Positions 35,498-46,161 of a stretch of 64,000 nucleotides of DNA are shown here, piece by piece. Origin of the DNA: Nepenthes gracilis (taxonomy: Eukaryota > Streptophyta > Magnoliopsida > Caryophyllales > Nepenthaceae). The stretch spans positions 12,340,308 through 12,404,307 of the forward strand of contig BSYO01000020.1 of assembly GCA_033239525.1 (NCBI GenBank). Reading direction: 5' to 3'. Position 1 is the first letter of the stretch. Every line of letters begins with the position of its first letter. Both the position numbers and the translations under genes were made by a program. The notes beneath the pieces are model-generated. The model was given only the letters and a program-made list of their open reading frames with translations, searched no databases and was not told the DNA's origin.

Positions 35498-38177
35498 TAT
35501 AAGGGTCGAGTCTTTAAATTATAATAATTATGATTAATTAAACTAATATAATAAAAATTAAAGTCAAAAAATTTAAAAAATTGGATTAAATGAGTCAAAA
35601 TTTAGATCGAATGGCTCATATTTGATGGAGGCCTAACGCATGGCTAATCATAGAAAATAGATTGCCTACACTTGAGGCATGTTTGAGCCACGCTCAAACA
35701 GTTAATTGGCAGATTACCCACGTTTGAGGTAAGTCGAAGCCATGCTCGAGTATTGTAAACTTGTAGCCTTGCACCCAATACGCACCTGATCCGTGCTTGA
35801 GTGCTGTGTAATATATAAGCGAGTCATGGCTCGGTTTTCAATCATTGTCACATAGAAATTTTAGAGCAAAAAAGAAAGAGCTGTTGAGAAGAGAGAGGAA
35901 GAGAGAGAACTCTTTGGTAAGTCTAATTAAAGGGAATCAATGCCAGAATTTGATTAAATCAAGTTAAGATAAGTGTACCTTCAAGTCTCTTTCTTTTATT
36001 ATTAATTTTTATTGATATTTTTGAGAATTATTTGTCCAAATACTTATGCATGTTTTTAAATTTGAAGTATATGATTATATTTAGCATGTATGTCAATTTC
36101 TCATCATTTTATAACAAAAATTCATAAGAATTATTGCCTAAGTGTATATAAAATGCATATATATTTTGCACATTACTCTACAGTTGTATACATGCCTTAA
36201 ATTCATGATTTAATAACCTTGCATGTGATGAATTTCATACCTCATATTATAGCAGATTCTAAACCTATATTATAAGCTTGCATGTTTACAAATTTGATGA
36301 ATTAAGCCCAGCATATGAAATAAATAAACCTATATTGCAGAAACTTATCCATATTACTGATTTTTTTTTATTGTTACAAAATTTTATTAAATTTCATGTC
36401 TTAAATTTCTGCAGTAGTTTATACATATTTTAAATCATCAAATACATGTCATATATAAGCTAAAAAAATGCATATAAATAACATATATAGTCTAAAATTT
36501 AATATACTTACTGATTTTTTTTACACTACTACTGAAATTCTACATTCATACTGATTTTTAAAATTTTCTTGCTGAATTTTGGGCTTTGCATACCTTAAAT
36601 TTGTACAAGAGTATACACATGCTCTAAATTATCAAATAGATAGTTTATATAAACTGTATATTTTATGTAAAATTCTGCACATACGTTGAATTGTTCATAC
36701 TTACTGAATTTCCTGTATTAATTGAATAATTTAACATTTCACACTGTAAAAATCATCATGGTCAAGTTCTACAAAATGTCAAATATAAAATTTCTGAATT
36801 ATGAAAGGAAACTCTACAATTATAAGAAGAAATAATGAGTCATTTTTAAAAAGAGTAAATATTAAGAATTAAGAAGTAAAGTGTAGAATTTTTTTAAGAT
36901 AAATATTAGACCATAGATTATAATTTAGTAGATAGTATATTATAGCATATTTTAGTATATTATAATGGTATACTGAGATTTGAACCTATTATCCATAGGT
37001 GATAAATAGCATTTGGCCCGATCTATAGGATAATATGTAAACGATCCACTTTTAATCTTGAATAGAAATGAATGACCTTTGATTGTCAAAAAATATATAC
37101 AATCCTAATTTTAATTATCTACTCATTTAGTCAATAAAATCTACTAGCCCTGATCCCAAAAAAAAGAAGAATTGAACAAACTTTGATGGCTAAGGTTAAG
37201 AAGAAACATGATAAGAATAAGCTAAAAATTTTGTATTAAGTTGGACATATATTTATGTGAAATTTCATAACATATCATTGAATTTCGATACATTGATCCT
37301 TTAATTATATTTTTAATATAAAAATATATATATGTTTATTATCATATAGTGCCTTACTGAGTTTTGGTGCACTCTCTTACTATTTTTATTAACCCACTTA
37401 GATGAGATTCACGTATCCTTGTCAGGTGAACAGGAATAATGATCGATGGTGTTCAAAGAGTTTAGCTTACGGCTTTATTAATTTTAATGTTGTTTTTATA
37501 TTTTTAGACTATCGATAATGGGTTTAGTTGCTGTATTTTAGTTTCCGGTCAGCTTTATCATGCTCTAAAATGTTGTATTATGGTGTTCAATAATAGGTAT
37601 GTATCATTCTAAGTTTCGAGAGCTTTAAAACGTGTTAATTGATATAATTTAGCTTTTAGACAGTTTTATATGGTTTAGAATGACGTAATATGGTATCCAG
37701 ATGGGAATTAATAAGACTAATAGTTGTATTGTAGCTTTCAAACAATATTTAATATATCAGTTATGTTCGAATAGTTTTACAACTTGATGAATCCTCTATT
37801 TAGCAGGTTTTAGATTTTGGATAGTAGATTATCTTTCAAATAAAATATTATCGTAGTTTTTATAATAATTCTGGGTTGTCTGATAATCAATTAGAAGAAT
37901 AAGTTTATAACTTATTTTTGCAAAATTGTGTACTCTATTTATTTAGACAGGCATCACTATTTACGTAAAGTTCGAAGACACAATTTGGATTAGTGTCGGA
38001 GCTATACAATAATGTGGCACATATTTAAATCTTGTATATCTTGTTATTTATTTATATGATGGTCGGTCGAGATATCAATGTGAAATTTACGTTCGAATGT
38101 TATTAAATTGTTATTTGGTTAATTAATGTTGGTTAAGTGTTAATATCGAGCTCGAGATCTGGGACATGACACACACA
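35498..38177 (+). repeat. Solo LTR F2 (2.68 kb) inside element D's LTR
   Basis: Same family as F1. It has a GAGG..CACGCTC repeat block at 35,640-35,800, a TATA box TAATATATAAGCG at about 35,809-35,821 and a GAGAGAGGAAGAGAGAGA leader at 35,880-35,910. The splice donor of F1 is mutated here (AAG|ATAAGTG near 35,969). Candidate target duplication CATAT (35,493-35,497) and CAGAT (38,178-38,182) has one mismatch, and the exact right end is blurred by an (AC)n run. Placement inside element D's LTR is supported by the uninterrupted relative at 55,250-55,320. Confidence 0.72.
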
Positions 38178-38647
38178 CAGATATATTTTTAAACAAGAGT
38201 TTAAAGAAATTCTAAAGACTTTAATAATAAATTAAATTATGGGTTTAAAAATATTTACCTTAAATCAAAAATTTGCCAAGTCTAATACGAAATAACCTCA
38301 AAATCTTTTTTCTTCACTTTTTCTCTTCTTCCTTATCTTCTTTTATTCTTTTTCTCTCTTTTCTTGCATAAATAACCAAAACTAAGCGAAAAGGATTTAA
38401 ATACTCAAATCAACACACAAGCACCGAATCAAATGTCATGCCCAAATATATGCATACACGAGCGTTATTCGTGCACACCTTAAGCATGACTGATTTTGCC
38501 AAAATCACGCACAAGTATGAGTCTAACTCCTATCAGATACTAACTATGATTCCTCCAACACTTAACTTTTTTTTTTTTAATTTTTATTATACAATTATTT
38601 TTTATATTTATTAAATATCATAAACATAAATTAAAAATTTGAGTTAT
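38178..38647 (-). repeat. Element D LTR, right part
   Basis: On the minus strand it holds the LTR start (CATAACTCAAATTTTTAATT, compare TGTAACATTAATTTTC in element G), U3 with GCATACACGAGCG-type repeats (38,400-38,560), a purine leader (complement of 38,300-38,365) and a splice donor TTTAAG|GTAAATAT (exon boundary at 38,259). Confidence 0.6.
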
Positions 38648-39241
38648 GTATGAAACCTCTATTAAAATAGTTTCGATAGAACTTATATCTTTATTTGATA
38701 TTTATATTTGGTAAAATCCCGACTATATTTCTAATATTCAGTTACCATTATAACTTTTAAATTGTGGTTACAATATGACGTTAAGTCTCGAATAATTATT
38801 ATTTATTGTATTATTATTAATTTTGTATTATTATTCGAGATATTTTAATATATTTTGATATTGTTGAATATATTTACTTATTAGATATTTAACATACATT
38901 TATATATTCTTGATTTTAGGATAGAAGAAGTCGATAGCAAGCTAGAAGGATTATATATTTGCTGTAAATATTTCAAGTAGAGGCGATCTCATAATAAAAA
39001 AACTTTTATATTAAGAGATAACAAGACTTCTTTAATATTGTATTATTTTAGATAATTTATAGGAACTATGTTCCCATGAATTTATATTATTATAGACTTT
39101 TATATTTTCTCTCATTTTGATAAATTTGATATTTATCATGAATATTTTGTTTACAATGTGTTTATGATAATTATTTATGATTTGACTTTTTTGTATGGTC
39201 TATTTAAATCAGATCAATTAATTTGGATCCGAGTCACCACA
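38648..39241 (+). repeat. LTR fragment related to element C's LTR (second copy)
   Basis: 39,085-39,241 is collinear with the tail of element C's LTR (6,730-6,789 joined to 20,564-20,672) and shows the pre-insertion arrangement TTTGATATTTATCATGAATATT. It ends GAGTCACCACA. The part before 39,085 is AT-rich and only weakly comparable. No PBS or coding text follows, so this is a solo or broken LTR abutting the zinc-finger gene island. Confidence 0.5.
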
Positions 39242-40179
39242 ATTGAGTGGCTTTGATTGGTGGCATTTCAATGGTGGGTGGGTGGATGGATGGATGGTGG
39301 CGTTGGATTCTCACTAATTAATAATAAATAACCTGCATTTTATTTAAAATTTATCCTGACCTCTCTAACTAAATTTATATATTCATATAATAAATATAAT
39401 CATCATTTTTAACCAAGTAAGGTAATGATAATAAGACCGAATATTGTGGGCATTCTTCTTTCCATCTAACTCCCTGCTAATTTATCATATTTTAAGTGAG
39501 GAAAGAGCTGATTCTGCGCTCATTCTTTGATTCTTCAGTTTTTTTCTGATATAAAAACGTGACAAAAATCAGTATTCTTATCAAGAAAATATAATCAGAA
39601 TCGTTAATTTATTCCTGCAATCGAATCCTCTCAATTCTTCAGTTTTCATGAACCAAATATATCGTTGATACGCTCTGCTTAAATTACATCAATGCATGCA
39701 TGGTTTTCAAAATTCAAATCAAAACCGATCGTTAATGAGGCCAAAAGGATATTTAATGTTGATCATTGATTAACTTGCATGCGTTTAGTTCAAAACAAAT
39801 CATGGACTTCTAGCTCGAGTTATTTGTGATATCCAAGCAATAAAGACACCCCGTCTTCCAAAACCTCCACATAAATAACAAAATGCTCGATGACGTGCTA
39901 TTTTCTTTATTTATATACACTAACAGATCTATTAAAAAATAAATAATTTGATTAATTATTATATTAGTAGAGAATCTTACTAAAAAGTATCCTATAAAAT
40001 TTTCTTAAAACATATATATTCAAGCAAATTATTGTATAAATTCTAAGTTCTAAAATATAAACATTACAAGCTGTGGTGTTAAATCTAAAAGTACATCAAT
40101 GATGAAACAAATTGAAAACAGTAATTTAAATGAAACAGCATATGTGGCCGAAGTTCCAAGAAGGAACAACAAATTAAGA
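39242..40179. other. 3' flank of the zinc-finger gene
   Basis: Low-copy-looking AT-rich sequence. It starts with a GGTGGGTGGGTGGATGGATGGATGG run (39,270-39,300) and otherwise has no coding text. A possible minus-strand poly(A) signal (AATAAA, complement of 39,906-39,911) lies about 270 bases after the stop of the zinc-finger gene. Confidence 0.5.
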
Positions 40180-40947
40180 TCAAAGCTTGAGATTCAAATC
40201 AAGGTCTGCACCACCACCCTCAAGCTTGTCTAATTCACCGGCCAATCTAGAACATAAGTCGGGCGGGTTATCACCGATGGTCGGGATCACTCGCCGGCCA
40301 AGATCTGATCTAGCGGAAGGTCCCGGCATCCCATCGATGAAACCCACATCGGAAGGTGCACAGAAATTATTGCTTCCCGTCCTTAGCCTATCAAAGGAGG
40401 ATTGATGAGGCCACCCAAATCGGAACCATGGATGATGATTATGGTAAGAAGGCTTATGAATCACAGAATCCATCCTAACCCCTAGAGGTGGTCTATGAAT
40501 AATATTATTATGGTAAGATCCATAATAGGGCACCGAAGAATAATAAGGATAGTAGGGATAACGCGGCAGGCCAAAACTTGCCACATCAAGCCCACCGCCG
40601 TGGGCCCTCTTTGCTTGTGCTCTCTCCTGCTTGTGGGCATTTTGGTGACCACCCAAAGCTTGAGAAGTTGAGAACTCCCTTTTGCAGTAGCTACAAGTGA
40701 AAACCCTAGCGTTCGGCGGCACCCTATATGAGCCTGGAGAGGAGTCCTGGTTGATCGAGCCGTCATTGCTGGATAGCCTCAGATCGACCAAAAGGGCTCG
40801 AGGGCTTGTGTTTGAAGGCAGGCCATGTGGGTCTGGGTCAGATGGGACTGTTGCCTTCATCCTCTTCTGCATTCCATCATCCCTTTCTTCATGGGTTTTG
40901 CATGGCAATGTGGCATCTTCTTTTACTTTCCGGGTGGCTGCTGCCAT
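40180..40947 (-). CDS. Plant C2H2 (QALGGH) zinc-finger transcription factor with two EAR-type motifs
   Basis: An intact intronless frame of 255 residues. The single zinc finger [20 protein letters not shown] has cysteines at about 85 and 88 and histidines at about 101 and 105; the QALGGH core is specific to plant C2H2 proteins and contacts DNA. Before the finger is LVDLRLS (53-59). The C-terminus ends DLDLNLKL (248-255), a DLNxL-type EAR motif that recruits TOPLESS-class co-repressors. The family therefore suggests a nuclear repressor, of the single-finger group that includes ZFP1 to ZFP7 and KNUCKLES-like regulators. The middle is rich in Tyr, Pro and His. The frame opens upstream to an ATG at 41,022, but a TATA box (40,986-40,994) lies between the two ATGs, so I start at [10 protein letters not shown]. 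It is the only complete host gene in the window. Confidence 0.93.
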   Translation of the reverse strand: MAAATRKVKEDATLPCKTHEERDDGMQKRMKATVPSDPDPHGLPSNTSPRALLVDLRLSSNDGSINQDSSPGSYRVPPNARVFTCSYCKREFSTSQALGGHQNAHKQERAQAKRAHGGGLDVASFGLPRYPYYPYYSSVPYYGSYHNNIIHRPPLGVRMDSVIHKPSYHNHHPWFRFGWPHQSSFDRLRTGSNNFCAPSDVGFIDGMPGPSARSDLGRRVIPTIGDNPPDLCSRLAGELDKLEGGGADLDLNLKL

Positions 40948-40985
40948 GATTTTGAATGAGTAAAGATTGGAAGAGAGACATGGGG

Positions 40986-40994
40986 GTTTTATAG
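40986..40994 (-). promoter_or_regulatory. TATA box of the zinc-finger gene
   Basis: The minus strand reads CACCTCTATAAAACCCCC. The distance of about 40-45 bases to the chosen ATG (40,947) leaves a very short 5' leader with TCTCTTCCAATCTTTACTC, and it rules out the more upstream in-frame ATG as a normal start. Confidence 0.7.
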
Positions 40995-42659
40995 AGGTGA
41001 GAGTTAATGCTGATCTTGTCATCTATGGAAGGCAATCCGGAAACATTTTTGTTAATTATACATGGCATGAGTAAGGTAATATTTTGGCTAACATGTCGTG
41101 TGTTAGGAGCTAGTTGTACTCCCATTTATTCTAAATATATTCTTTAAGGTAACTCTCTCTTTGCTAATAAATCTCACTTTCCATATACCGGTTCATTGAC
41201 GTTAACATTGACTGTACCGTCTCAAAATCTAGCTTATTTTAGACCTACTAAAAATGGCTTTTTTTAAAAAAAAAATTAGGAATATATATTTTTACATGGG
41301 CATTGTAAGGAAAAAAAAAATCATTTAAGCTTATTGTTTTCTTTAAATATTGTAAATTGTGTGCTCAATCCGTGCCTGGATTATTTTTACACAAAACATA
41401 ATAGTTGTATAGTTGACACTTAATCTCTACAGATTCATAGTTGATGCTGATTTTAATTTTATCGTTTTTTTATTTTATAGATTATAAAAAAATTAATTTG
41501 ATCTAGATAAATATTTTATAATTATTTTCCTATGGATGGTAAAAATTTATTTATTTTCTCTTTTTTTTTTGCTTTTTTTAAATAAAATTTATATTATAAA
41601 AAAATAAAATAGTTAAAAACAGAAAAAAAAAAAAAAAAATCACGAGGCAGAAACCCAGAAGAACTGTTCAGAGTCCCATTGTTTACTGTCAAATATAATT
41701 TTGTTCTGACTATACCAAATGAAATGGCCAGTAACCAGAAGAACTGTTTAGTAGACCGTTTGAAGAAGTCCCATGCCAAAATTTAGGGTTTGGGTGTGGT
41801 GAACGAGACTCTATCTATCTCCCAATGGACTAAATTATCTCCCCAAATAAGCCTTGCCCAAATGGACAATAATACTATCAAGCTCGAAGAATTTCTTTGC
41901 ATTTTTAGAATATTTTTAGTTGAGAAAAATAAAATGAAAATAAATATAAGAGATGGTATTTATTTTTATTCTTATGCTTGGTTATAAAATAACGATTGAA
42001 AATAAATATTGTCAGAAAATATTTATATTTCTAGATTTGTGAAATCACTAACTTCATAACAAATCAAAATTATTCATTATTAAATAAGTAGAAATATTAA
42101 TCATCAATCCAATCGCCCTCAACTATGGCTGACAATCTATGCAAGCTTTTTTTTTTTGGTAAATAAGTAAATTGAAATTAAAATAAATGAAAGTACAAAA
42201 CGATATTCTAGTTCCAAGTGTTTTGCCAACTTAGAGGTAGAACAACAAGTCAGGGCATTCCTCGAGCACCACCATGAACCAATTCATGAAACCGAACGAA
42301 AAAGCACAAAAAAATATCTAAATGAGTATCATCTAAACCGGCCATATACAATACGGCCCTAATGCAAACTATTGCTGGTTAATATATGATGGCCGATTTT
42401 CAAATAAAACAATATTTATTTTCATATTATTTGTAACAATATAATTGAAAACACTCATAATCGTGTAGATCCACCTCTAGTTGTTAGAGGAGATGAACAC
42501 ATTGTTCAGAGTCTTTGGTTCATGCGGGAAAGATAGTGGTTGCGAGAAAGCTCCCCTTGTACTTGGCCAATTAATGAGCAAATGGTTTGGAGGAGAAGGG
42601 AATCACAATCTAGAGCCACTTATTTTAGTTTTAAAATGGAAGGTCTGATGTATGAAAGT
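40995..42659. other. Promoter region of the zinc-finger gene and intergenic DNA
   Basis: AT-rich with A and T runs. I see no TE ends or coding text. The stretch 42,480-42,600 (AGGAGATGAACACATTG ... TTTGGAGGAGAAGGG) is less AT-rich, but I could not identify a protein in it. Upstream control sites of the zinc-finger gene should lie between about 41,000 and 42,500. Confidence 0.45.
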
Positions 42660-43065
42660 CCTATTATATGAGAGTCCAGGAAAAATTCTATTATACACAG
42701 TTGTACATTATAATATGTAATAAGCTACTTCTAAGATATAAGCTTGTGACAATCAGATCATATGATAATAACTCTACTATTATTTTAAATTTTTTACTGT
42801 ACCTAAGGCCCATGGAAAAATCTATTTTAAGCAGTCATGTATTTTATTATATAATTGTTTGTTTCTAATACTTGAACCGTGACATTAAATTTATAAATTA
42901 ACAATTTTGTTATTGTGCCAAATCTCCTACTATAAGTGGAGCTCGAGGAAGAGTCTATTGTAAACAGTCATAATTTTACTACGCCGGAGGTCATTTTTGA
43001 AACTCAAGCCCATGACAACCAAATTATATTGTGACAATTGTAACGTATAGTTGTATTTATGACTC
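42660..43065 (-). repeat. Three successive decayed SINE-like copies
   Basis: Three stretches (about 42,660-42,780, 42,795-42,930 and 42,940-43,065) share the same order of landmarks: GGAA(G/A)A(G/A)TCTATT(G/T)TA(A/T), then CAGTCAT, then a T-rich middle, then CTTGAACCGTGAC or CTCAAGCCCATGACAACC. On the minus strand the last gives GTCACGGGTTCAAG, a B-box-like pol III element. This pattern matches the common tRNA-derived Au-type plant SINE as I remember it. All copies are strongly decayed. Confidence 0.5.
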
Positions 43066-43069
43066 ATGA

Positions 43070-43560
43070 CGTCACTATAATCCTTGATGTACATCTATAG
43101 AGCACTTGTGTGCAGTTTAGACAGTATAGTAGCATTTGTATTGGAGCTCCTACAAATTTTAGATAGAATAATTGCACCCAATATGTGTTGTTGCAGCACT
43201 CATATGCAATTGAGGCAAAATGCTAACATGTAGTTGCATTTAATATAATGCTTGTACATATCTAAGATTTAAAGTTGCGCTTGATGTGCTCCTATCTGGC
43301 ACTCATGTACTAATTTGGGTATTTAAGGGTGTGCACTATTATGCCAGTCACTTTCATGTGGAAAGAAAAATAAAAGAGAGAGAAAAAAGGAATGAAGAAG
43401 AAGAAGAGAGAAAAAAAAAAAAGAAATAAATGTTTAGAGCATTATTTTGTCAAATTTGTAAGGTCAAAGATAAACCGTTGGATTTTATTTACATTCTTAT
43501 TTTAATATACTTGTATATCATTCTTTTTATTTTCATACTTTAAATATTATTATATGTATG
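43070..43560 (+). repeat. Partial LTR K, cut by element E
   Basis: Shows the arrangement of the other long LTRs here: a block of repeated GCACTTGTGTGCAGTT / GCACCCAATATGTG / GCACTCATATGCAATT motifs (43,090-43,320), TATTTAAGGG (about 43,320), a GAGAGAGAAAAAAGG-GAAGAAGAAGAAGAG leader (43,373-43,430), and a possible donor TTT|GTAAGG at 43,458. Element E begins at 43,561, so the rest of K is missing or displaced. Confidence 0.45.
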
Positions 43561-44397
43561 TGTTGGGTCCATCCCGAAATGGGCCATGAGCGGCAAGACC
43601 TAAGTTCCCGCGAAGCGCAAAGGATCTAGGAGAGCGGCCCACACGGCGCCCCAGAGCAGCGGTCAATTAGCGCGCCACTACAACCGATTAAGGCGATTGC
43701 AGATGGGAGGAGTCAGCTCAAAGAATGCTAGCCAATGAGAAGAAGGTCAGCGCTTTAAGTGGCCGCCAACAGTCTTCCCAAACCACCCAGCTAATCCTTG
43801 CGCGAGTAGAAGACCAAGTATGGTTAACGCCCGATGACGGTCTCCATGCTACCATAAGGCGACAACTGACACCATTGGCTACCGCCAGCAGTCAGCGGCC
43901 GACGAATCTCAACTTGCCACATGTCGAAGATTCCTGCGCCCAAGGTTCTCCACCGTGGAGCCTATATATACACTTTCCTTCGACAAGAAATGGATCTCCG
44001 ATTCCGGGTCTCAATTCTTGGTCCCCGAATCAAACAAAGGTCATCGACCCTAAAAGCCTCTATTGAGCAATCTTAGTGAGCCACTTCCTGCAATACAAAT
44101 CTCAGAGCCCAACCACCTGTAATCACTCAACGAGTCTTGCATCCCTACATTCTCATCCCTCATGATATCTCAGCATTCACTTCAGCATCTCTCCATTTAT
44201 TGTGGAAGATATTTGACTTGAGTATTAGAGTTTTCGATGGAAGAACTTTCTGCTGACCTCTGACATCTTATTTGTAATTTGTATTGTATAGGACCCAGGT
44301 TGAGGAGAGCGGAGATTGGACCCGTTCGAGATCCGACCCAGGCACGAAATCTTAATGTTCCTTAATCCACCAGGAGAAATTGGACTGTGGATACAAT
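43561..44397 (+). repeat. 5' LTR of element E
   Basis: It starts TGTTGGGTCCATCCCG and ends around GGATACA just before the PBS. It is GC-rich. A TATA box CCTATATATACAC lies at about 43,961-43,972. The 3' end is set by the PBS and by comparison with element A. The matching 3' LTR is not in the window. Confidence 0.8.
43961..43972 (+). promoter_or_regulatory. TATA box in the LTR of element E
   Basis: GGAGCCTATATATACACTTT is a near-consensus plant TATA box in a GC-rich setting, placed about 430 bases before the PBS, as expected for a retrotransposon promoter at the U3/R border. Confidence 0.65.
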
Positions 44398-44470
44398 ATT
44401 GGCGCCGTCTGTGGAAATAACGAAAAGTCTAACCTCACTTTTCAACATTCATCCTCTTACGTAAGAAATT

Positions 44471-46160
44471 GTCAACACCATAGCTCAAGCAATCGCGCTA
44501 TTGAGAGATGTCGCCGTCCGCGGCGACGACCGCTCAGTGGGTAGTTGTGTCAACAAGCGGTCAGAGCCCGACATGTATAAGTTGCCTGTTGACGTAGGTG
44601 ACATGAAGCAAATGCTTCGAGCACTGTGCACTCGAACGGGAACACAGCAGATGGGTGCTCCTTCCCTGGCACCCTAGGCATCAACCTCCAGACGAAGAAG
44701 GCATGGTGCAAGAGCCCCCAAAGCAAGGACAAATCGGACTGACGACGCCGAGGCCTAGGCAGCCTCAGGCAGCCTCAGGCAGCAAGGCCTTGACAATAGC
44801 TAGGAACCTTCCTAGCTGGGACGAGCCGGTGGAAAGCCCAGAGAGGCAGATCCCCCGCAACTCCCGTAGCAATAAGAGGCCCAGAACCATGGGCTTGTAC
44901 AGTACGCAGCCACCCCATGCTGGCAGCTGCCACGTCCAGCGTGACCCACAGCACAACTCTGAGCTCAGAGACTTCATCAACGTGAAGAGGAGCGAGTCCA
45001 CCCCACGAATAGAGAAAAAAAGTGGACAAGATATGGAACCACTTGTTCAAGGGGGAGCCCAGATAATCAACACTTGACCTATGAAGGTTGCCATTCTCTT
45101 TGGGCATCTGAACTCAGCCACTCCCCCTCAAATTCAAGATGCCAACCCTAGATGGGTACGATGGAAGTACAAATCCGATGGACCACCTAGACTACTTTCG
45201 TACTCACCCGTCCTTCCATGGGGCAAGTGAGGTTGTGATATCTCAGTGCTTCCCTCTCACACTCAAAGGGAATACCCTACTTTAGTTCCACGGCCTCTAG
45301 ACCAATTCCATCCGCTCCTTCGATGAACTCATCAATTGCTTCCTGAGCTAGTTCACCTCCAGTAGAAGGGAAGAGAAGTAGCCCTGGCACTTTGTCCACC
45401 TCCGCTAGAAGCTGGGGGAGAGCCTGAAGTGGTTCTCAGCCGCTTCATCACAGAAGCTCGTCGAATCCCCTAACTCTCTGACGAGATAAATCTTAGTGCC
45501 TTCATTGCCACGTTAGTAGCAGGGGAGTTCTTCAAGTACCTGGTGCACTAATGCTCTCAATCCTTCCGGGAAGTTACGGCCATCGCTCAGGCCTATATCT
45601 CTGCCAAGGAGGCCAACGAAGTGAGATATCCCAAAAGTACATACCAACCACCAGCGGGATCGGTCGCTAGGAAGAATAGGAACGGGGACAGCGACTGCTT
45701 TCAGGAGCGCCGCAAGCAACCATGGCTTGAGTCAACTGCCCGGAGGGAGTATAAGTCGGTGACCCCGACTCCCTTGAACGACAACAACTCAAACATCCTA
45801 ATACAGATTAAGGATGAAAAATTCTTGAAGTAACCCAAAGAACCGAAGAACACAGAGGCTGGAGACCAAATAAAGTACTGCCATTTTCATCGGTCTCTAG
45901 GACATATCATGGAGGATTTCGGACCCTATAGAAGGAGATAGAGGACCTAGTCCGCCAGCGGCACCTCACATAATTCCTGAAGGGCTTAGGGTAGGCCCTC
46001 AGAGCTTCCGAAGACGAAGTGAGAGAGCCACCAAGAAACCGTACCGCCGCCAGCGTGATCAGCATGATTTCAAGCAGGTCGGACAAGAGTAGCGGGCAGG
46101 GAAGACCCGAACGCACTTCCAGCAGTAAGAGAGCGAGAGTAGAGGTTAGGAGTGATGTCA
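44471..46160 (+). pseudogene. Element E gag, decayed
   Basis: Reading begins around VNTIAQAIALLRDVAVRGDD (44,471), with no intact ATG. The Retrotrans_gag core is at about 45,130-45,280: MPTLDGYDGSTNPMDHLDYF, then FHGASEVVISQCFPLTLKG. The nucleocapsid-like YCHFHRSLGHIMEDF is at about 45,877-45,925, the same Tat-type motif as in element A, with its last cysteine now Phe. In-frame TAG codons and frame changes break the gene. Confidence 0.82.
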
Positions 46161-46161
46161 T

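Noticed and set aside
31821..38177. A single LTR retrotransposon with F1 and F2 as its two LTRs
   Set aside because: There is no PBS, PPT or gag-pol between them. The interior is a minus-strand LTR of another family that continues after F2, and each copy has its own near-matching flanks.
40187..40963. Other-frame ORFs across the zinc-finger gene (both strands)
   Set aside because: They are shadows of the intact zinc-finger frame; none has a recognisable domain and they overlap its QALGGH and EAR coding sequence.
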